From: Sulfuricella sp.
GTDB lineage: Bacteria > Pseudomonadota > Gammaproteobacteria > Burkholderiales > Sulfuricellaceae
Assembly (NCBI GenBank): GCA_030696235.1
Contig: JAUYSN010000078.1
Span: 1 to 8,909 of the forward strand
Length of the DNA: 8,909 nt
Direction of reading: 5' to 3'
Shown here: positions 1 through 7,196 of the stretch, piece by piece
Position numbering within the stretch: position 1 is the first letter of the stretch
How the letters are laid out: every line of letters begins with the position of its first letter
Notes under the pieces: model-generated
Told to the model about the DNA's origin: nothing
Databases searched by the model: none
Seen by the model: the letters and a program-made list of their open reading frames with translations, nothing else
Made by a program: the position numbers and the translations under genes

Positions 1-933
1 AGGGCGCAGGTCGACGGCATCCTGGAGAAGCGCCTGTTTACTGAAGGCACCGACATCAAGGAAGGCGCCACCTTGTTTCGCATCGACCCGCGCAACTACC
101 AGGCGTCTTTCGACGCGGCCAAGGCGGATCTGGCCGTCGCCCGCCTGACTCTGGATCGCTACCGGCCCCTGCTCGATATCAAGGCGGTGAGCCAGCAGGA
201 AGTCGATCTGGCCGAAGCGAAGGTGAAGCAGGCGGAAGTGGCGCTGACGCGCGCCCGCATCGATCAGGAGAACACCACCGTGCCGGCACCGATTTCCGGC
301 CGCATCGGTCGTGCTCTGGTGACCGAAGGAGCACTGGTGAGCAAGGGCGCGGCGACGCAACTGGCCACCATCGAACAGGTCGACCCCATCTACGCCAACT
401 TTACCCAGCCCGGTGCCGATCTGCTGCGGCTCAGGCAGGCCGTGAAGGCGGGCAAGCTCAAGATGGCGGAACAGGCCAGCGTGGAAATGGTGCTGGAAGA
501 CGGCAGCATCTATCCGCAACCGGGCAAGCTAATGTTCTCGGACCTTGCCGTCGACCCGGCCACCGGCAGTGTTTCACTGCGCGCCGTGTTTCCCAACCCC
601 AGGCATGAACTGTTGCCCGGCGCCTTTGTGCGCATCCGCTTCCCGGAAGCCCTGCTCGACCAGGCTATCCGGGTACCGCAGCGCGCCGTGCTACCAAGCC
701 CCCAAGGGCAGATTGTCATGATCGTGGACGGCGAAGGCAAGGCTGCGCCCAGGCCGGTAAAAACCGGCGGCATGAGCGGTGGCGATTTCGTCATAGCCGA
801 AGGCCTGAAAGGCGGCGAGCAGGTGATCGTCAACGGCCTGCAGAAGGCGCGCCCCGGCACACCGGTAAAGCCCGTGCCGTGGAATCCAAATACCGCCCCT
901 GCCGCGCAGCCGCCGGCGGGTGAAAAAAAGTAA
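1..933 (+). CDS. RND efflux periplasmic adaptor (AcrA/MexA-type membrane fusion protein), 5' end missing
   Basis: This is the adaptor that links an inner-membrane RND pump to its outer-membrane channel in the periplasm. The frame is open from base 1, so the N-terminus (signal peptide or lipobox) lies outside the window; the TTG at 73 is internal, because the codons before it (VDGILEKRLFTEG) already encode the conserved first half of the lipoyl domain. Counting from base 1, 310 residues are visible: lipoyl half 1 (about 1-30), an alpha-helical hairpin rich in Ala, Leu, Glu and Lys (about 34-92, turn near PLLDIKAVS), lipoyl half 2 (PAPISGRIGRALVTEGALV), a beta-barrel, and the membrane-proximal domain with LPGAFVRIRFP. 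The C-terminus is a Pro/Ala-rich tail ending in GEKK. The stop is TAA at 931-933. The pump and channel genes follow on the same strand. The family call is secure; the substrate cannot be told. Confidence 0.95.
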   Translation, partial: RAQVDGILEKRLFTEGTDIKEGATLFRIDPRNYQASFDAAKADLAVARLTLDRYRPLLDIKAVSQQEVDLAEAKVKQAEVALTRARIDQENTTVPAPISGRIGRALVTEGALVSKGAATQLATIEQVDPIYANFTQPGADLLRLRQAVKAGKLKMAEQASVEMVLEDGSIYPQPGKLMFSDLAVDPATGSVSLRAVFPNPRHELLPGAFVRIRFPEALLDQAIRVPQRAVLPSPQGQIVMIVDGEGKAAPRPVKTGGMSGGDFVIAEGLKGGEQVIVNGLQKARPGTPVKPVPWNPNTAPAAQPPAGEKK

Positions 934-935
934 AA

Positions 936-997
936 GCCGTTCGTGGTGAGCTTGTCGAACCATAAACGGCCCTTCGACAAGCTCAGGTCGAACGGCC
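936..997. repeat. REP-like double-hairpin palindrome between adaptor and pump genes
   Basis: Two adjacent hairpins starting 3 bases after the adaptor stop. Hairpin A pairs 937-947 with 959-969 (9 of 11 positions, loop 948-958). Hairpin B pairs 968-978 with 987-997 (10 of 11, loop 979-986). The two halves are also inverted copies of each other: 936-959 against the reverse complement of 973-996 match at 21 of 24 positions. The core GAGCTTGTCGAA is one I recognise from a dispersed intergenic repeat of beta- and gammaproteobacteria, whose translation gives the familiar spurious peptide VRQAHHE. Such elements can stabilise upstream mRNA ends or attenuate transcription; that role here is inference. 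There is no T-run, so it is not a canonical intrinsic terminator. Confidence 0.85.
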
Positions 998-1040
998 TAT
1001 GGGAAGAAATCCTTTCCCGGAACTACCAAACTTTGTAAGT

Positions 1041-1059
1041 CCCCCGCTATGCCAGGGGG
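1041..1059 (+). other. Small GC hairpin in the pump mRNA leader
   Basis: CCCCC (1041-1045) and GGGGG (1055-1059) can pair, with an optional inner GC/GC pair (1046-1047 with 1051-1052) closing a TAT loop. It lies 13 bases before the AAGGA Shine-Dalgarno (1073-1077) of the pump gene. It could influence access to the ribosome site or be chance. No T-run follows, so it is unlikely to terminate transcription. Confidence 0.3.
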
Positions 1060-1083
1060 TTATCGTAATAATAAGGATTCGCC

Positions 1084-4000
1084 ATGTTCGCCAAATTCTT
1101 TATCGACCGTCCGGTCTTCGCCTGGGTAATCGCCCTGGCGATCATGCTCGCCGGCGGCCTCGCCATCAGGGGCCTGCCGCTGTCACAGTATCCGGCGGTC
1201 GCACCTCCTTCCATCGCCTTCAACATCGTCTACCCGGGCGCCTCGGCCAAGGTGGTCGAAGATACGGTCACTGCCCTGATCGAGCAGGAAATGAACGGCA
1301 TCGAACACCTGCTCTACATGGAGTCGGCCTCGGAGCTGGGCACGGGCACGGTGACCCTGACCTTCGAGCCCGGCACCAATATCGACATCGCCTCGGTGGA
1401 AGCGCAAAACCGCTACAAGCGCATCGAGGCGCGCCTGCCCGACGACGTGCGGCGGGTGGGCGTGTCGGTGACCAAGCCATCGCGCAACTACGTGATGTTC
1501 GTCGCCCTGTATTCGCCGGACAAAAGCATGAAGGCCGTGGACCTCGGCAGCTTCGCCGCCGCCAGCGTGCTTGACCCGCTGCGACGCGTCAAGGGCGTGG
1601 GCGAGGCCCTGCTCTTCGGCACCGAGTATTCGATGCGCCTCTGGCTCCAGCCAGAAAAGCTCCAGGCCTACAACCTCTCGCCCGCCGACGTTACCCGTGC
1701 GGTGCGCGCCCAGAACGTGGAACTCGCCACCGGCGAACTGGGGCAGGCGCCGGCGGCAGCCGGCCAGCAGCTGAACGCCGTAATCGTCACGCGCAGCCGG
1801 TTATCGACGCCCGAGGAGTTCGGCAATATTCTCGTCCGTACCCAGCCGGACGGCTCCGCCGTGCGGGTGAAGGATGTTGCCCGGGTGGAACTGGGCTCGC
1901 AGGACTACAACATCTTCGCTCGCCTCAACAAACAGCCGGCAGCAGCCATCGCCATCCGCGTTGCGCCCAACGGCAACGCACTGGATGTGGTCAAGGCGGT
2001 GCGCGCCAAAATGGATGAGATGGCGCCCTACTTTCCCAAGGGCGTGGCCTGGGACGTGCCCTACGACACCTCCCGCTTCGTCGACATTTCCATCAAGGAA
2101 GTGTTGATAACCTTGGTGGAGGCAATGGTGCTGGTATTCCTGGTGATGTTTCTGTTCCTGGAGAATTTCCGCGCCACCCTGATTCCCACCATCGTCGTGC
2201 CGGTCGCCCTGACCGGCGCCATTGCCGGGCTCTATGTCTTCGGCTACTCGATCAACGTACTCACCCTGTTCGCCATGGTGCTGGCCATCGGCATCGTGGT
2301 GGATGACGCCATCGTGGTGGTGGAGGCGGTGGAGCGCATCATGCGTTCGGAAGGGCTGGCGCCTCGGGAAGCTGCGCGCAAGGCGATGGACCAGATTTTT
2401 AATGCCATCATCGGCATTACTCTGGTGCTGTCCGCCGTGTTCGCGCCGATGATTTTTTTCGGCGGTTCGGTCGGCGTCATCTACCGCCAGTTTGCCGTCA
2501 CCCTCATCCTCACCATGCTGTTCTCTGCCCTGATGGCGCTGACGCTGACGCCAGCCCTGTGCGCCACGCTGCTCAAGCACGAACCGGGCAAGGAAGCGCG
2601 GCCCAGCCGGGGTTTTTTCGGCTGGTTCAACCGCTTCTTCGACCGCACCACTCAGGGCTATCAATCCTGGGTCGCGCGCGCGATCGGGAAAACCGGACGC
2701 TATCTCGTGCTTTACGCCGCCATCATCGGCGCCACCGGCTGGCTGTTCATGCACCTGCCCGGCAGTTTCCTGCCCGAGGAAGACCAGGGCTACTTCATCA
2801 ACATGGTGCAATTACCCCCGGGCGCCTCGCAGGAACGCACCATCGAGGTGCTCACCCAGGTCGAGCAGTATTACCTCAAACAGCCGGAAGTTGCCAAAGT
2901 CATCGGCGTGGTTGGTTTCTCATTTTTTGGCCGTGGCCAAAACGCAGCCCTCGCTTTCGTGCGGCTCAAGGACTGGGATGAGCGCAAAGGCCCGGAGCAT
3001 TCCTCCACGGCGCTGGTGCAGCGCGCCAACATGGCGCTGTTCCAGATCAAGCAGGCGATGATTTTTGCCGTTAATCCGCCGCCCATTCCGGAACTTGCCT
3101 CCACCGGCGGCTTCGACTTCCGCCTGCAGGACCGCGCCGGCCTCGGCCGCGAAAAATTGCTGGAAGCGCGCAATATGGCGCTGGGGCTGGCCGGGCAGGA
3201 CCCGAATTTGGCCGGTGTGCGGCCGGAAGGTCAGGAGGCCGGACCGCAGCTGTTGCTCGACATCGACCGGCGCAAGGCTGAAACCCTCGGCGTTTCCATT
3301 GCCGACCTCAACGAAACCCTGCAATCCACCCTGGGGGTCGCCTACATCAACGACTTCGAGCGGCAGGGCCGGATCCTGCGGGTGCAGATGCAGGCCGAGG
3401 CGGATTTGCGCACCACGCCGGAGAAGCTCCTACGTCTGTCGGTCAGGAACCGGGCCGGGGGAATGGTGCCGCTGGCCGAACTGGTCACGCCGCGCTGGAT
3501 CGTCGGATCGCCCAAGCTGGATCGCTTCAACGGCCTGCCCGCCATGAAAATCGCCGGCAGCCCGGCAACCGGCCACAGCACTGGCGAGGCGATGCAGACC
3601 ATGGAGGAACTGGCCAAAAAGCTGCCGCCAGGTTTCGGATTCGAATGGTCCGGCACCTCGTTCGAGGAAAAACTCTCCGGCAGTCAGGCGCCCTTCCTGT
3701 TTGCCCTGTCGCTGCTGGTGGTTTTCCTCGCGCTGGCCGCGCTGTATGAAAGCTGGTCGATTCCCTTTGCCGTGCTCCTGGTGGTGCCGCTGGGCATCTT
3801 CGGCGCAACCCTGGCGGTGACTTTGCGCGGCTTGCCCAACGACGTCTATTTCAAGGTGGGCCTCATCGCCATCATCGGGCTTTCCAGCAAGAACGCCATT
3901 CTGATCATCGAATTCGCCCGCGACCTGCAGGAGAAGGGCATGGGGCTGGTCGAGGCCACGCTGGAGGCCTGCCGTCTGCGTTTCAGGCCGATCCTGATGA

Positions 4001-4209
4001 CCTCCTTCGCCTTCATCCTGGGCGTGCTGCCGCTGGCGATTTCAACCGGGGCCGGGGCCAACAGCCGTCATGCCATCGGCACCGGCGTCATCGGCGGCAT
4101 GCTTGCGGCCACACTGCTGGCGGTCTTCCTGGTGCCGGTATTTTTCGTCGTGGTGCGGAAAATCTTCCCCGGCCATCCCCGCCGCCATCAGGAGAACGAT
4201 CATGCGTAA
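1084..4209 (+). CDS. AcrB/MexB-type RND multidrug efflux pump (HAE1 family)
   Basis: Inner-membrane proton/drug antiporter, expected to act as a trimer with the adaptor before it and the channel after it. It is 1041 residues, against about 1049 for AcrB. The order is standard: TM1 (about 10-28), periplasmic porter half, TM block with GIVVDDAIVVVE, TM7 (about 541-556), LPGSFLPEED, second porter half, TM8 from about 871, then the last TM block. Proton-relay residues are present: D407, D408, K936 (AcrB K940) and R966 (AcrB R971). In the distal binding pocket F178, F612, F614 and F625 match AcrB F178, F615, F617 and F628, but Y136 replaces F136 and I607 replaces F610. The switch loop reads GFSFFGRGQ, with Phe615 where AcrB has Ala618. 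The ATG is preceded by AAGGA at 1073-1077, 6 bases away. The last 8 bases overlap the next gene, indicating translational coupling. AcrB numbering is from memory of that protein. Confidence 0.96.
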   Translation: MFAKFFIDRPVFAWVIALAIMLAGGLAIRGLPLSQYPAVAPPSIAFNIVYPGASAKVVEDTVTALIEQEMNGIEHLLYMESASELGTGTVTLTFEPGTNIDIASVEAQNRYKRIEARLPDDVRRVGVSVTKPSRNYVMFVALYSPDKSMKAVDLGSFAAASVLDPLRRVKGVGEALLFGTEYSMRLWLQPEKLQAYNLSPADVTRAVRAQNVELATGELGQAPAAAGQQLNAVIVTRSRLSTPEEFGNILVRTQPDGSAVRVKDVARVELGSQDYNIFARLNKQPAAAIAIRVAPNGNALDVVKAVRAKMDEMAPYFPKGVAWDVPYDTSRFVDISIKEVLITLVEAMVLVFLVMFLFLENFRATLIPTIVVPVALTGAIAGLYVFGYSINVLTLFAMVLAIGIVVDDAIVVVEAVERIMRSEGLAPREAARKAMDQIFNAIIGITLVLSAVFAPMIFFGGSVGVIYRQFAVTLILTMLFSALMALTLTPALCATLLKHEPGKEARPSRGFFGWFNRFFDRTTQGYQSWVARAIGKTGRYLVLYAAIIGATGWLFMHLPGSFLPEEDQGYFINMVQLPPGASQERTIEVLTQVEQYYLKQPEVAKVIGVVGFSFFGRGQNAALAFVRLKDWDERKGPEHSSTALVQRANMALFQIKQAMIFAVNPPPIPELASTGGFDFRLQDRAGLGREKLLEARNMALGLAGQDPNLAGVRPEGQEAGPQLLLDIDRRKAETLGVSIADLNETLQSTLGVAYINDFERQGRILRVQMQAEADLRTTPEKLLRLSVRNRAGGMVPLAELVTPRWIVGSPKLDRFNGLPAMKIAGSPATGHSTGEAMQTMEELAKKLPPGFGFEWSGTSFEEKLSGSQAPFLFALSLLVVFLALAALYESWSIPFAVLLVVPLGIFGATLAVTLRGLPNDVYFKVGLIAIIGLSSKNAILIIEFARDLQEKGMGLVEATLEACRLRFRPILMTSFAFILGVLPLAISTGAGANSRHAIGTGVIGGMLAATLLAVFLVPVFFVVVRKIFPGHPRRHQENDHA
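4190..4194 (+). promoter_or_regulatory. Shine-Dalgarno that sets the start of the outer-membrane channel gene
   Basis: AGGAG ends 7 bases before the ATG at 4202. The frame is open further upstream to 4070, but that stretch lies inside the pump gene and encodes no signal peptide. Starting at 4202 gives a textbook lipoprotein signal, so this site decides the start. Confidence 0.85.
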
Positions 4210-5602
4210 GTCACTCATCATCGCTTTGGGCACCGCTTTGGCAGGCTGTTCGCTGATGCCCGACTACCAGCGGCCCGAGCCGCCGGTTGCCGCGCAATGG
4301 CCGGAAACGGCCCAGCAGGACGGCGTGCGCAAGGCGGCCGAGCGCAAAGCCACAGAAACAGACTGGCGCAGCTTCTTCCCCGATCAAAGGCTGCAAACCC
4401 TGATCGCGGCCGCCCTCGAACACAACCGGGATATGCGGATCGCCGCCGCGCGCGTCGAGGAAGCCCGCGCCCTCCATGGCATCACCCGCGCCGACAGGCT
4501 GCCCGGCGTCGATGCGACCGGAAGCGGGCAATCTGCGCGCACCCCGGGCGATCTTTCCTCTACCGGAAATGCAGTTATCAGCCGTCGCTACGATATCGGG
4601 CTCTCCTTGCTGTCTTTCGAGCTGGATTTCTGGGGCCGGGTGAAAAGCCTAGATGAAGCGGCCCTGTCGAGCTTCCTTGCCACCGAGGAAGCCCGGCGCG
4701 CCCTGCGCCTGTCGCTCGTTTCCGAGGTCGCCAACGCCTATTTCAGCCTGCTGGAAATGGATGAGCGCACGCGGCTTGCCCATGAAACCGTGAAGAGCCG
4801 CGAGGAAACCCGCACCCTGATCGCCCGCCGGCGGGAAGTGGGGCTGGCCGGCGATCTCGACTTCCTGCAGGCGGACGGCGCCCTGGAACTGGTGCGCGCG
4901 GAACTCGCCAGCCTGCAACGCCAGCAGGCCGCCGCCGCGAATGCGCTGGTGCTGCTCGTCGGCCAGCAACTGTCCAGCCTGCCCGCGGGGCGCGCTCTGC
5001 CGGACCAGGCCATCGTTGCCGACCTGGCCGCGGACCTGCCTGCGGAAGTGCTGCTCCAGCGCCCAGACGTGCTGGCTGCGGAAAAAAGACTGATTGCCGC
5101 CAATGCCAACAGCGGTGCCGCGCGCGCTGCTTTCCTGCCGCGCATTAGCCTGACCGCCGGCCTGGGGACGGCGAGCAGCGCGCTTTCCGGGCTATTCACC
5201 GGCGGCAGCGAGAGCTGGAATTTCCTGCCGGCGTTGCGACTGCCGCTGTTCGACGGTGGCCGCAGCGCCGCCGGAGTGGATCTCGCCGAGGCTCGCAAGG
5301 TCATCGCCGTGGCCGAGTACGAGAAGACCATCCAGCAGGCCTTCCGCGAAGTGGCCGATCTCCTCGCCGCCCGTACCTATCTGGTCGAGCAACTGCGCGC
5401 GCAGCAGGCCGCAGAAAAGGCCCAGAGCGAACGCCTGCGCTTGGCGGAAGCCCGCTACAAGGCGGGCATCTCCAGCCACCTCGAAGTGCTGGATGCGCAG
5501 CGCGAATCATTTTCCGCCCAGCAAGCCACGGTACAGACCCGGCGCGCACGGGTCGCCGCTGCTGCCCAGCTTTACAAGGCGCTGGGCGGCGGCGGGAGTT
5601 GA
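4202..5602 (+). CDS. Outer-membrane efflux lipoprotein (OprM/NodT-type, TolC superfamily)
   Basis: Exit duct of the tripartite pump, expected to form a trimeric beta-barrel plus periplasmic alpha-tunnel. From the ATG at 4202 the product is 466 residues, normal for OprM-type channels. The N-terminus is a lipoprotein signal: MRK, a hydrophobic stretch, then lipobox L13-A14-G15-C16. Ser17 follows the Cys rather than Asp, consistent with sorting to the outer membrane. Family hallmarks appear in order: PDYQRPEPP just after the lipid anchor, LDFWGRV, LLQRPDVLAAEKRLIAANAN, GAARAAFLPRISLTAGLG, FDGGRSAAGVDLAEA, RYKAGISSHLEVLDAQRE, and the C-terminal LYKALGGG. Two outer-membrane efflux repeats are visible. 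The gene overlaps the pump gene by ATGCGTAA (4202-4209), so it is the third gene of the operon. The call is firm; the exported compound is unknown. Confidence 0.96.
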   Translation: MRKSLIIALGTALAGCSLMPDYQRPEPPVAAQWPETAQQDGVRKAAERKATETDWRSFFPDQRLQTLIAAALEHNRDMRIAAARVEEARALHGITRADRLPGVDATGSGQSARTPGDLSSTGNAVISRRYDIGLSLLSFELDFWGRVKSLDEAALSSFLATEEARRALRLSLVSEVANAYFSLLEMDERTRLAHETVKSREETRTLIARRREVGLAGDLDFLQADGALELVRAELASLQRQQAAAANALVLLVGQQLSSLPAGRALPDQAIVADLAADLPAEVLLQRPDVLAAEKRLIAANANSGAARAAFLPRISLTAGLGTASSALSGLFTGGSESWNFLPALRLPLFDGGRSAAGVDLAEARKVIAVAEYEKTIQQAFREVADLLAARTYLVEQLRAQQAAEKAQSERLRLAEARYKAGISSHLEVLDAQRESFSAQQATVQTRRARVAAAAQLYKALGGGGS

Positions 5603-5606
5603 TCCT

Positions 5607-5669
5607 TGTGGGAGCGGCGCCCTCGCCGCGATTTGCGGCCTCATTCGCATCGGGGGCGGCGCTCCTACA
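5607..5669. repeat. REP-like palindrome (GTGGGAGCGGC type) after the efflux operon
   Basis: The outer arms 5607-5624 and 5652-5669 match as an inverted pair at 15 of 18 positions (TGTGGGAGCGGC against TGTAGGAGCGCC in reverse complement). Inside the left arm is a perfect 6-bp stem, GCGGCG (5614-5619) with CGCCGC (5624-5629), around a CCCT loop. The GTAGGAGCGGC...GCCGCGA style is one I recognise from dispersed REP elements of Pseudomonas and some betaproteobacteria, which are mobilised by REP-associated tyrosine transposases; none is encoded here. It begins 5 bases after the channel stop codon and may mark or protect the operon's 3' end. No T-run follows. It differs in sequence from the repeat at 936-997. 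Confidence 0.75.
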
Positions 5670-5735
5670 TACACGAGCATTCCAATGGACAATCTGGGTT
5701 AAAATAGGCGGATTGGAAAAACCAAGGAATTCTTC

Positions 5736-6977
5736 ATGCACCTGATCCGCCCCTTTACCGGTCTCAGACCTGCCGCCAACCGCGCCGCCGATGTTGCCGC
5801 CCCGCCCTACGACGTGCTTTCCACCGACGAGGCGCGCGTGCGTGCCGCCGGCAAGCCGTGGAGCTTCCTGCACATTTCCAAGCCGGAGATTGATCTGCCC
5901 ACGGGTACCAATCCGTATGCACCCGAGGTCTACGCCAAGGCGGCGGAGAGCCTGAAAAAAATGCTGGCCGAAGGTATTCTGGCGCGCGACACGGCGCCCT
6001 GCTATTACACCTACCGCCTGATCATGGGCGGCCACAGCCAGATCGGCCTGGTCGCGGCGGCTTCGGTAGCGGACTACGATACTAACCGCATCCGCAAGCA
6101 CGAATTCACCCGCCCCGACAAGGAAGACGACCGGGTGCGCCAGATCGATGCGCTGAATGCCCAGACCGGCCCGGTGCTGCTGGCCTATCCCACTGCGCCG
6201 GAAGTGGACGAGATCCTGGCGCTCGCCGCATCCGCCGTACCGGATGCCGATGTGACCGCCGAGGACGGTATCCGCCATACGATCTGGGTGATACGCGACA
6301 GCGCAACGCTGGCCAGGCTTACCGCCGCCTTCGACGCCATGCATGCGATTTACATCGCCGACGGCCACCACCGCTCGGCCGCCGCCTCGCGTGTCTGCGC
6401 CGCCCGCAAGGCCGCCAACCCGCAGCATAGCGGCGAGGAAAGCGATAACTATTTCCTGTCCGTGATCTTTCCCCATCACCAGATGAAGATCATGGACTAC
6501 AACCGTGTCGTCATCGACCTCAATGGCCTGGACTCGGATGCTTTTCTCAAGCGCATCGGCGAACAGTTCTCGGTGCAGGCGAGCGCCTCCCGGGTCAAGC
6601 CGGCCAAACCCAATGAGTTCGGTCTCTATCTGCCGGGCCAGTGGTACCGTCTGGAAATTCGTCCGGAACTCATCCCCACCGCCGACCCCGTCGCCCGCCT
6701 CGACGTCAGCCTGCTGCAAAACCACCTCATCGCGCCCGTGCTCGGCATCAACGACCCGCGCCGCGACAAGCGCATCGACTTCGTCGGCGGCATCCGCGGC
6801 CTGGCGGAGCTGGAAAAACGCGTCGACAGCGGCGAAATGGCCGCAGCCTTCGCCCTGTTCGCGACCCGTATGGAAGACTTGATGGCCGTCGCCGATGCGG
6901 GCGAGGTGATGCCGCCAAAATCCACCTGGTTCGAGCCCAAGCTGGCCGACGGCCTGGTGTCGCACGTACTGGATTGA
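5736..6977 (+). CDS. DUF1015 family protein of unknown function
   Basis: A 413-residue soluble protein with no signal peptide or membrane segment seen. It matches the DUF1015 pattern along its length: N-terminal IRPFTGLRPA, VAAPPYDVLSTDEA, SFLHISKPEIDLP; a middle HEFTRPDKEDDR; the motif YIADGHHRSAAA with D209, G210, H211, H212 and R213; and the C-terminal MPPKSTWFEPKL. The length is normal and no frame break is seen. The function is not established. The GHHR element resembles the G-x-H/R-R phosphate-binding motif of ParB/sulfiredoxin-fold enzymes such as free serine kinase SerK, and I recall family members beside serA/serC in other bacteria; both points are hints, not proof. AAGGA at 5724-5728, 7 bases before the ATG, supports the start. 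A TAAAAT box at 5700-5705 could be a -10 element but has no good -35. The gene starts 133 bases after the efflux operon, so it is probably a separate unit. Confidence 0.92.
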   Translation: MHLIRPFTGLRPAANRAADVAAPPYDVLSTDEARVRAAGKPWSFLHISKPEIDLPTGTNPYAPEVYAKAAESLKKMLAEGILARDTAPCYYTYRLIMGGHSQIGLVAAASVADYDTNRIRKHEFTRPDKEDDRVRQIDALNAQTGPVLLAYPTAPEVDEILALAASAVPDADVTAEDGIRHTIWVIRDSATLARLTAAFDAMHAIYIADGHHRSAAASRVCAARKAANPQHSGEESDNYFLSVIFPHHQMKIMDYNRVVIDLNGLDSDAFLKRIGEQFSVQASASRVKPAKPNEFGLYLPGQWYRLEIRPELIPTADPVARLDVSLLQNHLIAPVLGINDPRRDKRIDFVGGIRGLAELEKRVDSGEMAAAFALFATRMEDLMAVADAGEVMPPKSTWFEPKLADGLVSHVLD

Positions 6978-6992
6978 TCCAAGAAAAACAGA

Positions 6993-7171
6993 GTTGAAAA
7001 ACAAGGGAAAACGGTGAAGCTGATGACGAAAGGCAACGGGTTCCAGGTCACGTCTGAAAGCAAGGCGCTTGGCAATGTCACCTTGGGTCAAGTGGTATCG
7101 GTGCGCACCCAGTCCGGCAAGTCACCAGCAGCATCGCCAAACAGAACGGCGTGGTGGAAGTGAATTTTTAG
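6993..7171 (+). pseudogene. flgA: Relic of the 3' end of flgA (flagellar P-ring assembly protein), frameshifted
   Basis: FlgA is a periplasmic chaperone that helps assemble the flagellar P-ring. Reading from 6993 in the frame of GTG 7014 gives VEKQGKTVKLMTKGNGF, then QVTSESKALGN, then GQVVSVRTQSGK, which looks like the C-terminal SAF-like domain of FlgA. At about 7121 the frame breaks: adding one base (AAGTC to AAGGTC) continues the protein as [16 protein letters not shown] and ends at TAG 7169-7171, a normal FlgA ending. Only about 60 of the roughly 230 codons of a normal flgA remain, because the DUF1015 gene ends just upstream at 6977. There is no signal peptide and no other flagellar gene in view. 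The fragment is therefore both truncated and frameshifted and is very unlikely to be functional. The identification rests on motif memory, not a search. Confidence 0.72.
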
Positions 7172-7196
7172 GAAAAATATTTTAAGTCGAGATGCT
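7172..7196 (+). promoter_or_regulatory. AT-rich leader of folD with possible -10 box
   Basis: This short stretch is far richer in A and T than its surroundings and contains the palindrome AAAATATTTT (7174-7183) and a TATTTT candidate -10 (7178-7183). No convincing -35 is seen 16-18 bases upstream, and the Shine-Dalgarno before ATG 7197 is weak (CGAGA, 7188-7192). It may hold the folD promoter, since the preceding gene ends 219 bases earlier. Confidence 0.25.

Noticed and set aside
510..980. - strand frames starting at the repeat, one beginning MVRQAHHER
   Set aside because: The N-terminus is simply a translation of the REP-like palindrome and the rest is antisense to the adaptor gene.
1041..1059. 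GC hairpin as an intrinsic terminator
   Set aside because: No T-run follows, and a terminator here would separate the pump from its adaptor; kept only as a leader structure.
999..1574. 191-codon + strand frame starting before the pump gene
   Set aside because: It runs through the pump coding region in another frame, is Arg/Gly-rich, has no family features and no convincing ribosome site.
1801..2811. 336-codon open frame on the - strand
   Set aside because: Antisense to the highly conserved RND pump gene, extremely rich in His, Asp and Gly; an artefact of third-position GC bias.
5686..5705. TGGACA plus TAAAAT as a promoter for the DUF1015 gene
   Set aside because: The spacing is only 8 bases, far too short for a sigma-70 promoter; TAAAAT alone could still be a -10 box.
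5301..7091. 596-codon open frame on the - strand
   Set aside because: It lies antisense to the DUF1015 gene and the channel 3' end, crosses both intergenic regions, and has the His/Arg/Gly-rich composition of a GC-rich shadow frame with no domain I recognise.
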